A stretch of DNA of 64,000 nt from Marinomonas maritima (lineage in GTDB: Bacteria; Pseudomonadota; Gammaproteobacteria; Pseudomonadales; Marinomonadaceae), in the NCBI RefSeq assembly GCF_024435075.2, contig NZ_JAMZEG020000002.1:945501-1009500 (forward strand), written 5' to 3'. Made by a program: the position numbers and the translations under genes. Each line of letters begins with the position of its first letter. Within the stretch, counting starts at the first letter, position 1. Positions 51,312 to 60,007 of this stretch are shown in pieces. The notes under the pieces were generated by a model. The model did no database searches. It had not been told where the DNA came from and saw only the letters and a list, made by a program, of their open reading frames with translations.

Positions 51312-52832
51312 TTAAAGTCCTTGCGCGCTTGCTGAGACAAGTGCAGATTCTGTTGCTTCAGAGCGAGTAATATTGGCGGTTAGTTTGCCTCCGGACATGA
51401 CTAAAATGCGGTCGGAAACAGCCATAATTTCTTTCAGATCAGATGTCGAAAATAAAACCCCAATCCCCTGTTCTGAAAGCGTCACCATCATTTCAAATAC
51501 ATCGCCTTTGGCACCGATATCAATGCCGCGTGTCGGTTCATCTAACAACAAGACTTTAGGGCTGGTTAACAAGGTACGACCAATCACCACTTTTTGTTGG
51601 TTACCACCACTTAATGCGCGTATTTCAATATCGGGAGAAGACACCTTGATAGACAAATCACCAATGGCAGACGCCACGGCTTGCGTCTCCGCTTCTTCAT
51701 CGATAGAAAAACGATGCTTTAGCCGACGCCAAAGGCTCGAGATCGTCATATTGTTGCTCACCGACGAAATGGGAAAAATACCGTTCTTTTTACGATCTTC
51801 AGGAACAAGACAAATGCCCAAACGAATACGATCACTGGTGTCCATTTTGGCTGGCACTTTATGCCCCGCGATCATGACCTCACCGGAATATTCCTGAAGG
51901 CCAAGTAGACATTCCATTAGTTCGGTTCGACCTGCACCCATGAGTCCGTAAACACCAACGATCTCGCCGGATTTCACATCCATCGACACATCATCAACCA
52001 AGATGTGACCCATTTCGTTGATCAGCTTGATGCTTTTAACATCCAACACGGGCTCACCGAATTGGCGACCCGGTTTCAAGAAATTAGAAACAGGATCGCT
52101 GCCCAGCATTTCTCTTACAATCCACGGCACATCGATGTCTTTGACTTCCGCTTCGACTTGAAAGTTACCGTCGCGTAAAATGGTAATGTGGTCGCCTATC
52201 GCCATTAGTTCTTCCAAGCGATGCGAGATATAAATAATAGAAACACCTTGAGCGGTTAAGTCACGAATGACTTTAAAAAGCAGTTCGACTTCGGTTTTAC
52301 TTAAGGCCGACGTGGGTTCGTCCAAAATCAACACATCCGCTTCGTCCGCTAAGGCTTTGGCGATTTCAATCAGCTGCTGTTGGCCAACTTTTAAATTAGA
52401 AAGTAGTTCTGATGGCGCAATGTCTTGATCAAGACGCGCCATTAATTCGGCGGTCACTCTGTGTTGCTCTGCCGTATCAAGCGGCATCAGACCATGCTGT
52501 TTTTCACGTCCCAGAAAAATATTTTCAGCCACGGTAAGGTTACCAAACAAATTCAGCTCTTGATGAACCATACCAATGCCTTTGGCGGCGGCATCACGAG
52601 TATGCTGAAAAGACACGGCTTCATCGTTTAGATAAATAGTGCCTTTACTTGGCTGCTGAACACCCGCCAGAATTTTCATCAAGGTGGATTTACCCGCCCC
52701 ATTTTCACCTATGATGACATTAACCTTGCCGCGATGAACTCGGTAATCCACTTCGTTTAACGCGATCGTACCAGGGTAAATCATGGAGATTTTTTCGGCA
52801 CGAATAACGATGTCTGCATTAGCGTCGCTCAT
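51312..52832 (-). CDS. ABC sugar transporter ATPase, two-domain (RbsA type)
   Basis: The 506-residue protein contains two fused ABC domains as in CUT2 systems. The first has Walker A GENGAGKST, signature LKVGQQQL and Walker B VLILDEPTSAL. The second has a degenerate Walker A (GLMGAGRTEL), a full LSGGNQQKV signature and VLLLDEPTRGID. This asymmetry is normal for RbsA/MglA/XylG. Its start overlaps the end of the DUF2291 gene by one base. It drives import by the adjacent permease. Confidence 0.93.
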   Translation of the reverse strand: MSDANADIVIRAEKISMIYPGTIALNEVDYRVHRGKVNVIIGENGAGKSTLMKILAGVQQPSKGTIYLNDEAVSFQHTRDAAAKGIGMVHQELNLFGNLTVAENIFLGREKQHGLMPLDTAEQHRVTAELMARLDQDIAPSELLSNLKVGQQQLIEIAKALADEADVLILDEPTSALSKTEVELLFKVIRDLTAQGVSIIYISHRLEELMAIGDHITILRDGNFQVEAEVKDIDVPWIVREMLGSDPVSNFLKPGRQFGEPVLDVKSIKLINEMGHILVDDVSMDVKSGEIVGVYGLMGAGRTELMECLLGLQEYSGEVMIAGHKVPAKMDTSDRIRLGICLVPEDRKKNGIFPISSVSNNMTISSLWRRLKHRFSIDEEAETQAVASAIGDLSIKVSSPDIEIRALSGGNQQKVVIGRTLLTSPKVLLLDEPTRGIDIGAKGDVFEMMVTLSEQGIGVLFSTSDLKEIMAVSDRILVMSGGKLTANITRSEATESALVSASAQGL

Positions 52833-53446
52833 TATTGACCTCCACGAGTAATTTGTATCGGCACCGCATCACGAATGGTATTTTGGTCGATTGTGATCGC
52901 CGCAATTACGCTAACCTCTTCACTCACCCAGCTTGAATCGGGTTTACCGACTGACAACATAGCGCGGCTATTAAACTCACGTGAAATTTGTGCAAAACGA
53001 ATCTGATTTTTGAAATCATCAAACAACACGTATTTAGACGCATCACGAATAGAATTGCCTTTGATGATACGGCCCACTTGTAAATCGATACGGGTATCAC
53101 CCACTTTCAATTTGATGATGCCTTTTATTCTGCCTAAATCCACACTTTCGACAGTTCCATTGAGGCGAACAAAATAACTTTGCTTCGTTATGATTTGTTG
53201 TGCCTCTAATTGGGACTTAATACTGTCCCAAGAGACAAAATCTTGTGTCGCTTCAGGGAATACTTTTGGCTGCCAAAGCTGATCGGCCACTTCTGACAAG
53301 GTAAAGTCTTGAAAGCTCACAATCGCATTAGGGTCTTTCGGAATAATAGGGTTACCGTCAGCGTCTAGCTCGGTCACCGTGCAGGCTGCCAAAAAATTCA
53401 GACATAAAATCAGTCCGATACATTGGAAATGTTTTTTATAAGACAT
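52832..53446 (-). CDS. DUF2291 periplasmic lipoprotein
   Basis: Starting at the ATG at 53446 (204 residues), the protein has a lipoprotein signal ending in the lipobox LAAC, so it should be anchored by a lipidated cysteine. The mature part (VSFQDFTLSEVADQLWQPKVFPEA, RLNGTVESVDLGRIKGIIKLKVGD, LQVGRIIKGNSIRDASKYVLFDDF) is beta-rich and matches DUF2291, a family encoded inside sugar ABC operons. Its role is unknown; an OB-like envelope accessory to the binding protein is conceivable. A hairpin separates it from the binding-protein gene. Confidence 0.88.
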   Translation of the reverse strand: MSYKKHFQCIGLILCLNFLAACTVTELDADGNPIIPKDPNAIVSFQDFTLSEVADQLWQPKVFPEATQDFVSWDSIKSQLEAQQIITKQSYFVRLNGTVESVDLGRIKGIIKLKVGDTRIDLQVGRIIKGNSIRDASKYVLFDDFKNQIRFAQISREFNSRAMLSVGKPDSSWVSEEVSVIAAITIDQNTIRDAVPIQITRGGQ

Positions 53447-53459
53447 AAGAGTACCCAAG

Positions 53460-53491
53460 GAGTCGGAGTGCTCTAAACAGCAATCCGACTC
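53460..53491 (-). promoter_or_regulatory. Intercistronic hairpin after the ribose-type binding-protein gene
   Basis: Eight-base outer arms (53460-53467 and 53484-53491) and a 4-bp inner stem (53469-53472 with 53479-53482) with one mismatch between them lie just after the binding-protein stop. Such hairpins commonly protect the upstream message from 3' exonucleases or reduce read-through, giving more binding protein than transporter. Confidence 0.65.
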
Positions 53492-53497
53492 TGGTTA

Positions 53498-54442
53498 TTA
53501 TTGTTTTAGGGCGAAGTTACTTAGGTGTTTCGCATTTGAACCGTCGATCAACACACAATCCATTAATTGCTTTTCTGGCAACCCTGTTGTGCCTGTACGA
53601 ATGTACAAATCGGCTTGTTCTGCAACACGCTGTGCTTGGGCATAAGCTGGCTGCATGATCGTTGCTTTAATATTGGATCCTTTCAAAATGGAATCACGCG
53701 CATAATCCAAACCGTCAAAACCAACGATGAAAACGTCTTTACGACCCGCCGCTTGCAGTGCCGCTTCAGCACCCAGTGCCATAGAGTCATTACCCGTAAT
53801 CACACCTTTGATATTTGGATTTGCTTGAAGAATCGACTCCATACGGCTGAACGCTTCTGTTTGGCTCCAGTTTGCAGACTGACGAGCAACCATTTTGAAC
53901 TCTGGGAAGTTGTCTAAAATGTCGTGAAAACCTTCGCTGCGTACTTGTGCATTGGTATCAGACTCTGGCCCAACAAGCTCAACGTATTCTCCTCCATCCC
54001 CCATTAACTCTGCGAATTTTTCACCACCTAGTTGGGCTCCCTGAAAGTTGTTCGATACTATTTGCGAGATCGCAATACCCGTTTTATTGATTTCACGATC
54101 GTATAGGAACGCAGGAATACCGGCTTTTTTCAGACGCTCTAATGAACCAATACTGGCATCCGCGTCAGCGTTATCCAAAATCACCGCTTTCGCTTGGCGT
54201 GCAATGGCGGTTTCGATTAATTGGTTTTGCTTGTTTACATCGCCGTCATGAGAAGCAACTAAGGTGTCATAACCTAGCTCTTTCGCTTTGGCGTTGGCGC
54301 CTTCTGCACCCGCTTTAAAAAACGGATTATCATGAGACGGGGTGATTATGGCGATCAAACCGTTACTGGCAAAAACGCTGGTGCTCGCTAGTGTTAGCAA
54401 TGTTGCCGTAATGCAGGATTTCAAGAAGGTTTTCTTTTTCAT
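53498..54442 (-). CDS. Periplasmic sugar-binding protein (ribose type)
   Basis: The 314-residue protein has a signal peptide (MKKKTFLKSCITATLLTLASTSVFA) and a type-1 periplasmic binding fold: IAIITPSHDNPFFKAGAEGANAKAKELGY, VNKQNQLIETAIARQAKAVILDNADADA and VITGNDSMALGAEAALQAAGR. The QxxQ-type and ND motifs are those of ribose-like CUT2 receptors. The exact sugar cannot be told; the FucU-like mutarotase keeps fucose, ribose and other pentoses or deoxy-sugars possible. GGAG lies before the ATG. It is the first gene of the operon, directly downstream of the 26-bp dyad. Confidence 0.9.
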   Translation of the reverse strand: MKKKTFLKSCITATLLTLASTSVFASNGLIAIITPSHDNPFFKAGAEGANAKAKELGYDTLVASHDGDVNKQNQLIETAIARQAKAVILDNADADASIGSLERLKKAGIPAFLYDREINKTGIAISQIVSNNFQGAQLGGEKFAELMGDGGEYVELVGPESDTNAQVRSEGFHDILDNFPEFKMVARQSANWSQTEAFSRMESILQANPNIKGVITGNDSMALGAEAALQAAGRKDVFIVGFDGLDYARDSILKGSNIKATIMQPAYAQAQRVAEQADLYIRTGTTGLPEKQLMDCVLIDGSNAKHLSNFALKQ

Positions 54443-54484
54443 TATATTTCTCCAGAATTTTATTTTTATTAAAATAGAGCGAAT

Positions 54485-54510
54485 AGCAAACGATTGCGTA
54501 ATCGTTTGCT
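54485..54510. promoter_or_regulatory. 26-bp dyad operator upstream of the ribose-type operon
   Basis: Perfect 11-base arms (54485-54495 and 54500-54510) flank a 4-base centre containing CG. It lies 43 bases before the binding-protein start codon and about 250 bases from the end of the LacI-family gene. Size, symmetry and the central CG fit a LacI-family operator, so it is the probable binding site of the regulator encoded at 54764-55777. Confidence 0.75.
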
Positions 54511-54710
54511 ATTTTTATATTAAGCACAGGGAAGTTGTCAATGAATACTTAATCTAAAAGAGAATTTCTATATTTTTCAATCAGTTAGTAAAATAAGATT
54601 AATCGAAGTGATGTAATCTAACAACATCAATTCAAATGCATGAATTTAAAGACATTTTCTTTTAAAAATTATGTTTAAAACGACTAAAGCATCAAATTAA
54701 AGACAGAGAA

Positions 54711-54734
54711 CACTGGGACAAATCATGCCCAGTG
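54711..54734 (-). terminator. Possible terminator after the LacI-family gene
   Basis: Seven-base perfect arms (54711-54717 and 54728-54734) with a 10-base loop lie 30 bases beyond the LacI stop on the minus strand, followed by a moderately U-rich tract. The rest of the 321-base gap (54443-54763) is AT-rich and holds the dyad at 54485-54510. Confidence 0.5.
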
Positions 54735-54763
54735 CATAGAATTTTTATCCGTTGGGGAAAGAG

Positions 54764-55777
54764 TTAATCTGCAGAAACGGTGGCCACCGAAGAACGTATT
54801 ACTAAGTTGGGTTCTAGCATGATCATCCTGCCGTCTTGGCGCGGGTTCTCAATGCGCTCTATCATGGTACTGATCGCCAGTTCAGCCAGTTTCGCTTTAG
54901 GTTGATTAATGGTGGTCAAAGGCGGACTAAAATACGCGGAGTACATACAGTTGTCGTAACCAATAATGGATAATTGCTGCGGAATCTTAATACCAGATAA
55001 TTGAGCTTCGCTCATGGCGCCCATTGCCATGGCGTCGTTACCCACAAACACAGCACTAGGCAATGACTGGCAAGCCAATAGCTGGCGCATTCCCAGCTTG
55101 CCGCCTTCAAACTCGAAATCGGATTCAATCACCCAATCAGGCTGCACTATTAAGTTGGCTTGATCCATTGCTTCAATAAAACCTTCTAAACGCTGTTTTG
55201 CGGGCAATTTTTCTAATGGACCACCGATATAAGCAATACGTTGATGACCTTGTTCAACTAAGTGCTGAATCGCCAAATGCGCCCCTTTCACTGAGTTGTC
55301 TTGAATGCGATCAACATAATCATCCGATGGGCCCCAATCCATCACCACCATGGGCAAATTACGCTGCCCAATTAATGAGCTAAACAACGAATCATCGTAT
55401 TCTGAACACATCACCAAAATGCCATCAACACGCTTTTGCGTCAGCATTCTTAAGTAAGAGTTGGTTTTTTCCAGTTCACCATCGGTATTGCATAACACCA
55501 GATTATAGCCTTCGCGGTAACAACACTTTTCCACTTCATTTACCACTTCGGCAAAAAAAGGATTCAAGGTTGTGGTCACTAACATTCCCAAACTTTTGGT
55601 GTTTTTTACTTTTAAACTACGGGCAACCGCACTGGGAGCATAGTTTAACTCATCAGCCGCCTGCAAGACTCGTTCTTGCGTTGTTTTTGCTACAAAGCGC
55701 GTTTTGTTCAACACATGAGATACAGTCGTTGTTGACACATTGGCTAGCAAAGCAACGTCTTTGATTGTCGCTGACAA
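54764..55777 (-). CDS. LacI-family transcriptional regulator (RbsR-like)
   Basis: The 337-residue protein has an N-terminal LacI HTH (TIKDVALLANVSTTTVSHVLNKTRFV) with the hinge helix LNYAPSAVARSLK, then a periplasmic-binding-like effector domain (SLGMLVTTTLNPFFAEVVNEVE...IAYIGGPLEKLPAKQRLEGF, FVGNDAMAMGAM). It is RbsR-like and presumably represses the adjacent ABC operon until its sugar binds. The start is a TTG, supported by GGGAG seven bases upstream and by the normal position of the HTH. It is transcribed in the same direction as the operon. Confidence 0.9.
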   Translation of the reverse strand: MSATIKDVALLANVSTTTVSHVLNKTRFVAKTTQERVLQAADELNYAPSAVARSLKVKNTKSLGMLVTTTLNPFFAEVVNEVEKCCYREGYNLVLCNTDGELEKTNSYLRMLTQKRVDGILVMCSEYDDSLFSSLIGQRNLPMVVMDWGPSDDYVDRIQDNSVKGAHLAIQHLVEQGHQRIAYIGGPLEKLPAKQRLEGFIEAMDQANLIVQPDWVIESDFEFEGGKLGMRQLLACQSLPSAVFVGNDAMAMGAMSEAQLSGIKIPQQLSIIGYDNCMYSAYFSPPLTTINQPKAKLAELAISTMIERIENPRQDGRMIMLEPNLVIRSSVATVSAD

Positions 55778-55995
55778 ACTTACACTCCCTCTTTGTTGAA
55801 AATCTAAATTAGATTAATGCAGAATTTTTTTCTAAACAAAGACAACGATATCAAGCATTTTCCGCTCACCTTTGTTTAAAAGCTATCCGTTAGAAATCCA
55901 ATACAACGACAAGAAGTATACTGAACGACACCATTAAAATGCATCATTAGTTTTTTTAATGCTTGAGATGCTCGCCATATTTATTTTTAGTCGAG

Positions 55996-57177
55996 TCAAG
56001 CGTCTTTACCAAGACGCGACGACACTCGATATTCTCCTGGCGTCATGCCTACGTTTTTACGTGCGACTGTATACATGTATTGCACCGAAGGATAGCCGCA
56101 GGTTCGGGCGATTTCGTCAAACGGGAGATTGGTCGAGGTGATCAATTCACAGGCGCGATAAAACTTGGTCATGTGCAATTGCTCGTGCATGGAGCAGCCA
56201 ATTTCGTCGATAAAGCGGGTTTCTAAGTTGGTTCTGGAGATACCGATATGATCAACCACTTGCGCGACTTTCACGCCTCGACAGGCGTTATGACGAATAA
56301 AGTGCATGGCTTGAATCACATAAGGATCACGCAACGCTCGGTAATCAGACGACTGCCTTTCTTCAACCCCAATGGGATCGACCACCACCAGCGAGTTTTC
56401 AACCGGATAACCGAGCAACATACGATGCAGCATTTTTGCGGCTTCATAGCCCATTTGCTTGCTGCCTTGTTCGACAGAAGATAGCGCTGTCCGGTTTAAA
56501 TATCGCGCCATGTTTTCATTGTCTATGCCGACAATCGCAACTTGTTCTGGCACCATGATGTTTAAATGGTCACAAGCTTGCAGTAAATGACGAGCTCGGG
56601 AATCCGTTACTGCGACAATACCAATAGGCTTGGGTAAGTTTTTCAACCAACTTTCTAAATTTTGCTGAGCGGTTTCCCAAAGCTCAGCAGTGGTAAACAG
56701 ACCTTGGTGTAGGTGAGGCTCATAACCATCTGAACGAACTTGCTCAATAAAAGCATTCTCGCGTTCACTCGCCCAACGGCTATATTCAGTGCTTGGCACA
56801 CCATAAAAGGCGAACTGAGGCAGTCCTTTACGCTTCAAATGTTGATACGCACACTTTACTAACGCCGCGTTGTCTGTGGCAACATAGGGCAAACGAGGGT
56901 AATCTTTTTTATGATGATAAGACCCTCCCACTGCGACCGTAGGAATGTCCGTATTTCTTAATATAGCTTCGACTTCAGGATCATCAAAATCCGCAATAAT
57001 TCCATCGCCTTTCCAATGTGCTAATCCATCCAATCGATAACGAAAGTCGTCTTCAAAGTACACATCCCAGTCACACTGGGCGGCTTGAAGATACTCGCCA
57101 ATGCCTTCAATAACTTGTCGGTCATAGACCTTATTGGCATTGAATACTAAATTGAGTCGGTAGCGTTTTTCAAACAT
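55996..57177 (-). CDS. xylR: XylR, D-xylose-responsive AraC-family activator
   Basis: I start at the ATG at 57177 (393 residues), since MFEKRYRLNLVFNANKVYDRQVIEG aligns with E. coli XylR; the open frame upstream to 57339 is unsupported. A LacI-like ligand domain (about 1-280; IADFDDPEVEAIL, GGSYHHKKDYPRL, IVAVTDSRARHLL, IVGIDNENMARYL) is fused to a C-terminal AraC-type double HTH (about 290-390; VAQVVDHIGISRTNLETRF, EIARTCGYPSVQYMYTVARK). On binding xylose it should activate xylA and xylFGHB. It lies 184 bases downstream of xylB on the same strand. Confidence 0.95.
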   Translation of the reverse strand: MFEKRYRLNLVFNANKVYDRQVIEGIGEYLQAAQCDWDVYFEDDFRYRLDGLAHWKGDGIIADFDDPEVEAILRNTDIPTVAVGGSYHHKKDYPRLPYVATDNAALVKCAYQHLKRKGLPQFAFYGVPSTEYSRWASERENAFIEQVRSDGYEPHLHQGLFTTAELWETAQQNLESWLKNLPKPIGIVAVTDSRARHLLQACDHLNIMVPEQVAIVGIDNENMARYLNRTALSSVEQGSKQMGYEAAKMLHRMLLGYPVENSLVVVDPIGVEERQSSDYRALRDPYVIQAMHFIRHNACRGVKVAQVVDHIGISRTNLETRFIDEIGCSMHEQLHMTKFYRACELITSTNLPFDEIARTCGYPSVQYMYTVARKNVGMTPGEYRVSSRLGKDA

Positions 57178-57361
57178 ACAAAAGCATCTCTCATTATTAT
57201 TGTCGCTGGTAGCGATCATAACCTTGGAATGCGGGTAAGTTCTAGAAAATGACAAAAAACAAAATGAGGCTTGAAAAAATCGTAACCGGTAAGAGTAAAT
57301 ACGAGGGAGCACCAAGAAATACAAGGGAATGAGCGACATGCTTTCACGCCGCTCATTGTTA

Positions 57362-58810
57362 TCAAAAACCTTTTAGCCGTTGATATAAACCTTGAAAACG
57401 CTCTCGTTTCTCTGCATATCGAGCCGCTCTATCACTGTTTGGCAAATAGCGTTTAATCAGTTTAGGTTTAACGCAGACCTCTCTCAACGCGGCGTTGCCC
57501 CGAACCCCTATCGCAGCCAATCGTGCCGCGCCTAGCGCAGGCCCTACTTCTCCACCTTCACGGTAATCCATAGGAACAGCAAATACGTCAGCGAGTAATT
57601 GTAACCAATAGGTGCTTTTCGCACCGCCGCCAATCACATCAATACTTTCACTGATACTTTGCGCTGAACGCACTGCATCTAAACCATCGAGCAAAGCAAA
57701 GGTCACGCCTTCCAGCACCGCCTGAACAAGATCCGCTGGTGTGGTTTCATGAGTCATTCCCCAAAAGACACCCTTCGCATTGGCATCGTTATGAGGCGTT
57801 CTTTCACCACTTAAATAAGGTAAAAACGTCACGTTACACACGCGATCAACTCGGTTTTCAACGGCCAATAACGCCGCTTCCACGCTACCAAATTGCGCCA
57901 ACCTAGTCACCCAATCAATACAGCTCGCGGCACTCAGCATCACCGACATGGTGTGCCAAGTATCAGGGATCGCGTGACCAAAGCTGTGCAACGCCACCGC
58001 AGGGTTCGCGGTAAAACCATCGCTGACCGAAAAAATTACGCCAGAAGTACCAAGCGACAACATGGTTTCTTCCGGTTTAATAATGCCCATGCCGACGGCG
58101 CCTGCAGCGTTATCACCGCCACCCGCTACCACCGGAACAACAGACATAGACCAACGTTTCGCCAAGTCGTCGTTGATCGTACCGGTGATTTCTGAGCCTT
58201 CGTACACCGTTGGCATCTGCTGTTCATTTAAGCCCGTTGCTTGCAGCATAGTATCGCTCCAAGCGCGCTGCTCCATGTTAAGCCAAAGAGTGCCCGATGC
58301 GTCAGAAACGTCCGTCTCGAACTCACCCGTCATTCGAAAACGCAGATAATCTTTAGGCAGCAGTACTTTATCAATGTGCGCAAAGACATCTGGCTCGTGC
58401 TCTTTCACCCACAATAGTTTCGGAGCGGTAAAACCTGGCATGACCAAGTTACCAGTAATCGCCTGCACTTCTGGGCATCGTCTTTGCAGCAACAAACATT
58501 CTTCATGGGAGCGGCCATCGTTCCAAAGAATCGCAGGACGCAATACTGCCCCTTTTTTACCTAGTAAAGTAGCTCCGTGCATTTGTCCTGATAAGCCAAT
58601 AGCTTTCACGTCTTGCAGGCTGTTTTCAGAGGCCAATTGCTGCATTGCCAAATCGGTTGCTTGCCACCAGTCTTCTGGGTTTTGTTCTGACCAAAGGTCA
58701 AACGGACGCGATACCGACAAAGGCGATGAACAGCTCGCTAACACTTGCCCATTTTCTGCCATAAGAATAACTTTTACACCGGACGTACCAAGATCAATAC
58801 CGATATACAT
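57362..58810 (-). CDS. xylB: XylB, xylulokinase
   Basis: From the ATG at 58810 (482 residues, after AAAGGT) the protein is a FGGY-family kinase: phosphate loop MYIGIDLGTSGVKVILM, substrate motif SGQMHGATLLG, LWNDGR, and the ATP-binding GGGDNAAGAVGMG and LSLGTSGVIFSV, with the late DVIGGGAKSTYWLQLLADVF. It phosphorylates D-xylulose to xylulose 5-phosphate for the pentose phosphate pathway. It follows xylH by 66 bases and shares its operon. Confidence 0.96.
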   Translation of the reverse strand: MYIGIDLGTSGVKVILMAENGQVLASCSSPLSVSRPFDLWSEQNPEDWWQATDLAMQQLASENSLQDVKAIGLSGQMHGATLLGKKGAVLRPAILWNDGRSHEECLLLQRRCPEVQAITGNLVMPGFTAPKLLWVKEHEPDVFAHIDKVLLPKDYLRFRMTGEFETDVSDASGTLWLNMEQRAWSDTMLQATGLNEQQMPTVYEGSEITGTINDDLAKRWSMSVVPVVAGGGDNAAGAVGMGIIKPEETMLSLGTSGVIFSVSDGFTANPAVALHSFGHAIPDTWHTMSVMLSAASCIDWVTRLAQFGSVEAALLAVENRVDRVCNVTFLPYLSGERTPHNDANAKGVFWGMTHETTPADLVQAVLEGVTFALLDGLDAVRSAQSISESIDVIGGGAKSTYWLQLLADVFAVPMDYREGGEVGPALGAARLAAIGVRGNAALREVCVKPKLIKRYLPNSDRAARYAEKRERFQGLYQRLKGF

Positions 58811-58876
58811 AAAAATACCTTTTACAAAATGCTTCAAACAACACTTTAGAAAGAAAAGAGAATGATAAATCGCGCT

Positions 58877-60007
58877 TTATTGTGCTTTTTTGGTTTTGAC
58901 ATCCAACCAAACTGCGAGCAACAAAATCATCCCTTTGACGATCAATTGCCAAAAAGTCGGTACATCTAACATACTCATACCATTGTCCAGACTCGCCATG
59001 ATCAGTGCGCCCATGATGGCACCAAATACAACACCTACGCCGCCAGCCAAACTGGCTCCGCCAATAACACAAGCCGCAATGGCGTCCAATTCCGCCATAT
59101 TACCAGCCGCAGGAGAACCCGCACCCAATCGAGAAGTAAGAATCAATGCCGCGACCGCGACCATCATGCCATTGAAACCAAATACCAACATTTTGGTACG
59201 CTCAACATTCACGCCAGACATTCGAGTGGCTTCGATATTGCCACCAATGGCATACACACGACGCCCAAATGAGGTTCGTTTCGCCACGTACGTCGCAATT
59301 AAAATTAACCCACCCATAATAAGAATTGGCGTTGGAATGCCACGATAGCTTTCCAAAATAAACAACAAACCCAATAAAACAGACACTGCAATGGTCGCTT
59401 TGCCGTATTCAAATTTTGCCGCTTGATTGACCACACCGTGTTTGTGTCTTGCTTGACGACGAGTATAAACACGAGCCACTACCCCTAAACACAACAAAGC
59501 AATGACACTGATCCCCCAGCCGGAAGGAATGTAACTTTGCCCAATAATAGCCAATGAACTGGACGTTGGTGCCACGGTGGCGCCGTCTGTTAAACCGACT
59601 AAAATGCCACGAAACGCCAACATCCCTGCCAAGGTCACAATAAACGAAGGTACTTTTTGGTACGCCACCCACCAGCCGTTAAACAAACCAAGCACCAAGC
59701 CCGCAACGACAGTGACTAAGACCGTTAACAAAATAGGAAAGTGAAACCAAACATCCAAAATCGCCGCAATGCCGCCCAATAATCCCATCATGGAACCAAC
59801 GGACAGATCAATTTCGGCACTGATAATGACAAACACCATACCAATCGCCAACACACCGACGATGGCGGTTTGACGAATCAAGTTAGAAATATTTCTCGGT
59901 GACACAAACGCACCGTCGGTTGCAAAAGAAAAGAAAACGACGATCAGCAACATGGCCGCCAACATAGCAAGCAGTTGTAATTGACTGGTTTTTATTGTTT
60001 TAAACAT
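58877..60007 (-). CDS. xylH: XylH, D-xylose ABC permease
   Basis: The 376-residue protein is a CUT2 permease with about ten or more membrane helices, the ISAEIDLSVGSMMGLLGG motif near the N-terminus and the coupling loop AIAACVIGGASLAGGVGVVFGAIMG. A charged cytoplasmic loop (about 180-205, RRQARHKHGVVN) in the middle is typical of XylH rather than RbsC. GAGGATAC lies before the ATG, and the start overlaps the xylG stop by 8 bases. With XylG and XylF it imports D-xylose. Confidence 0.94.
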   Translation of the reverse strand: MFKTIKTSQLQLLAMLAAMLLIVVFFSFATDGAFVSPRNISNLIRQTAIVGVLAIGMVFVIISAEIDLSVGSMMGLLGGIAAILDVWFHFPILLTVLVTVVAGLVLGLFNGWWVAYQKVPSFIVTLAGMLAFRGILVGLTDGATVAPTSSSLAIIGQSYIPSGWGISVIALLCLGVVARVYTRRQARHKHGVVNQAAKFEYGKATIAVSVLLGLLFILESYRGIPTPILIMGGLILIATYVAKRTSFGRRVYAIGGNIEATRMSGVNVERTKMLVFGFNGMMVAVAALILTSRLGAGSPAAGNMAELDAIAACVIGGASLAGGVGVVFGAIMGALIMASLDNGMSMLDVPTFWQLIVKGMILLLAVWLDVKTKKAQ

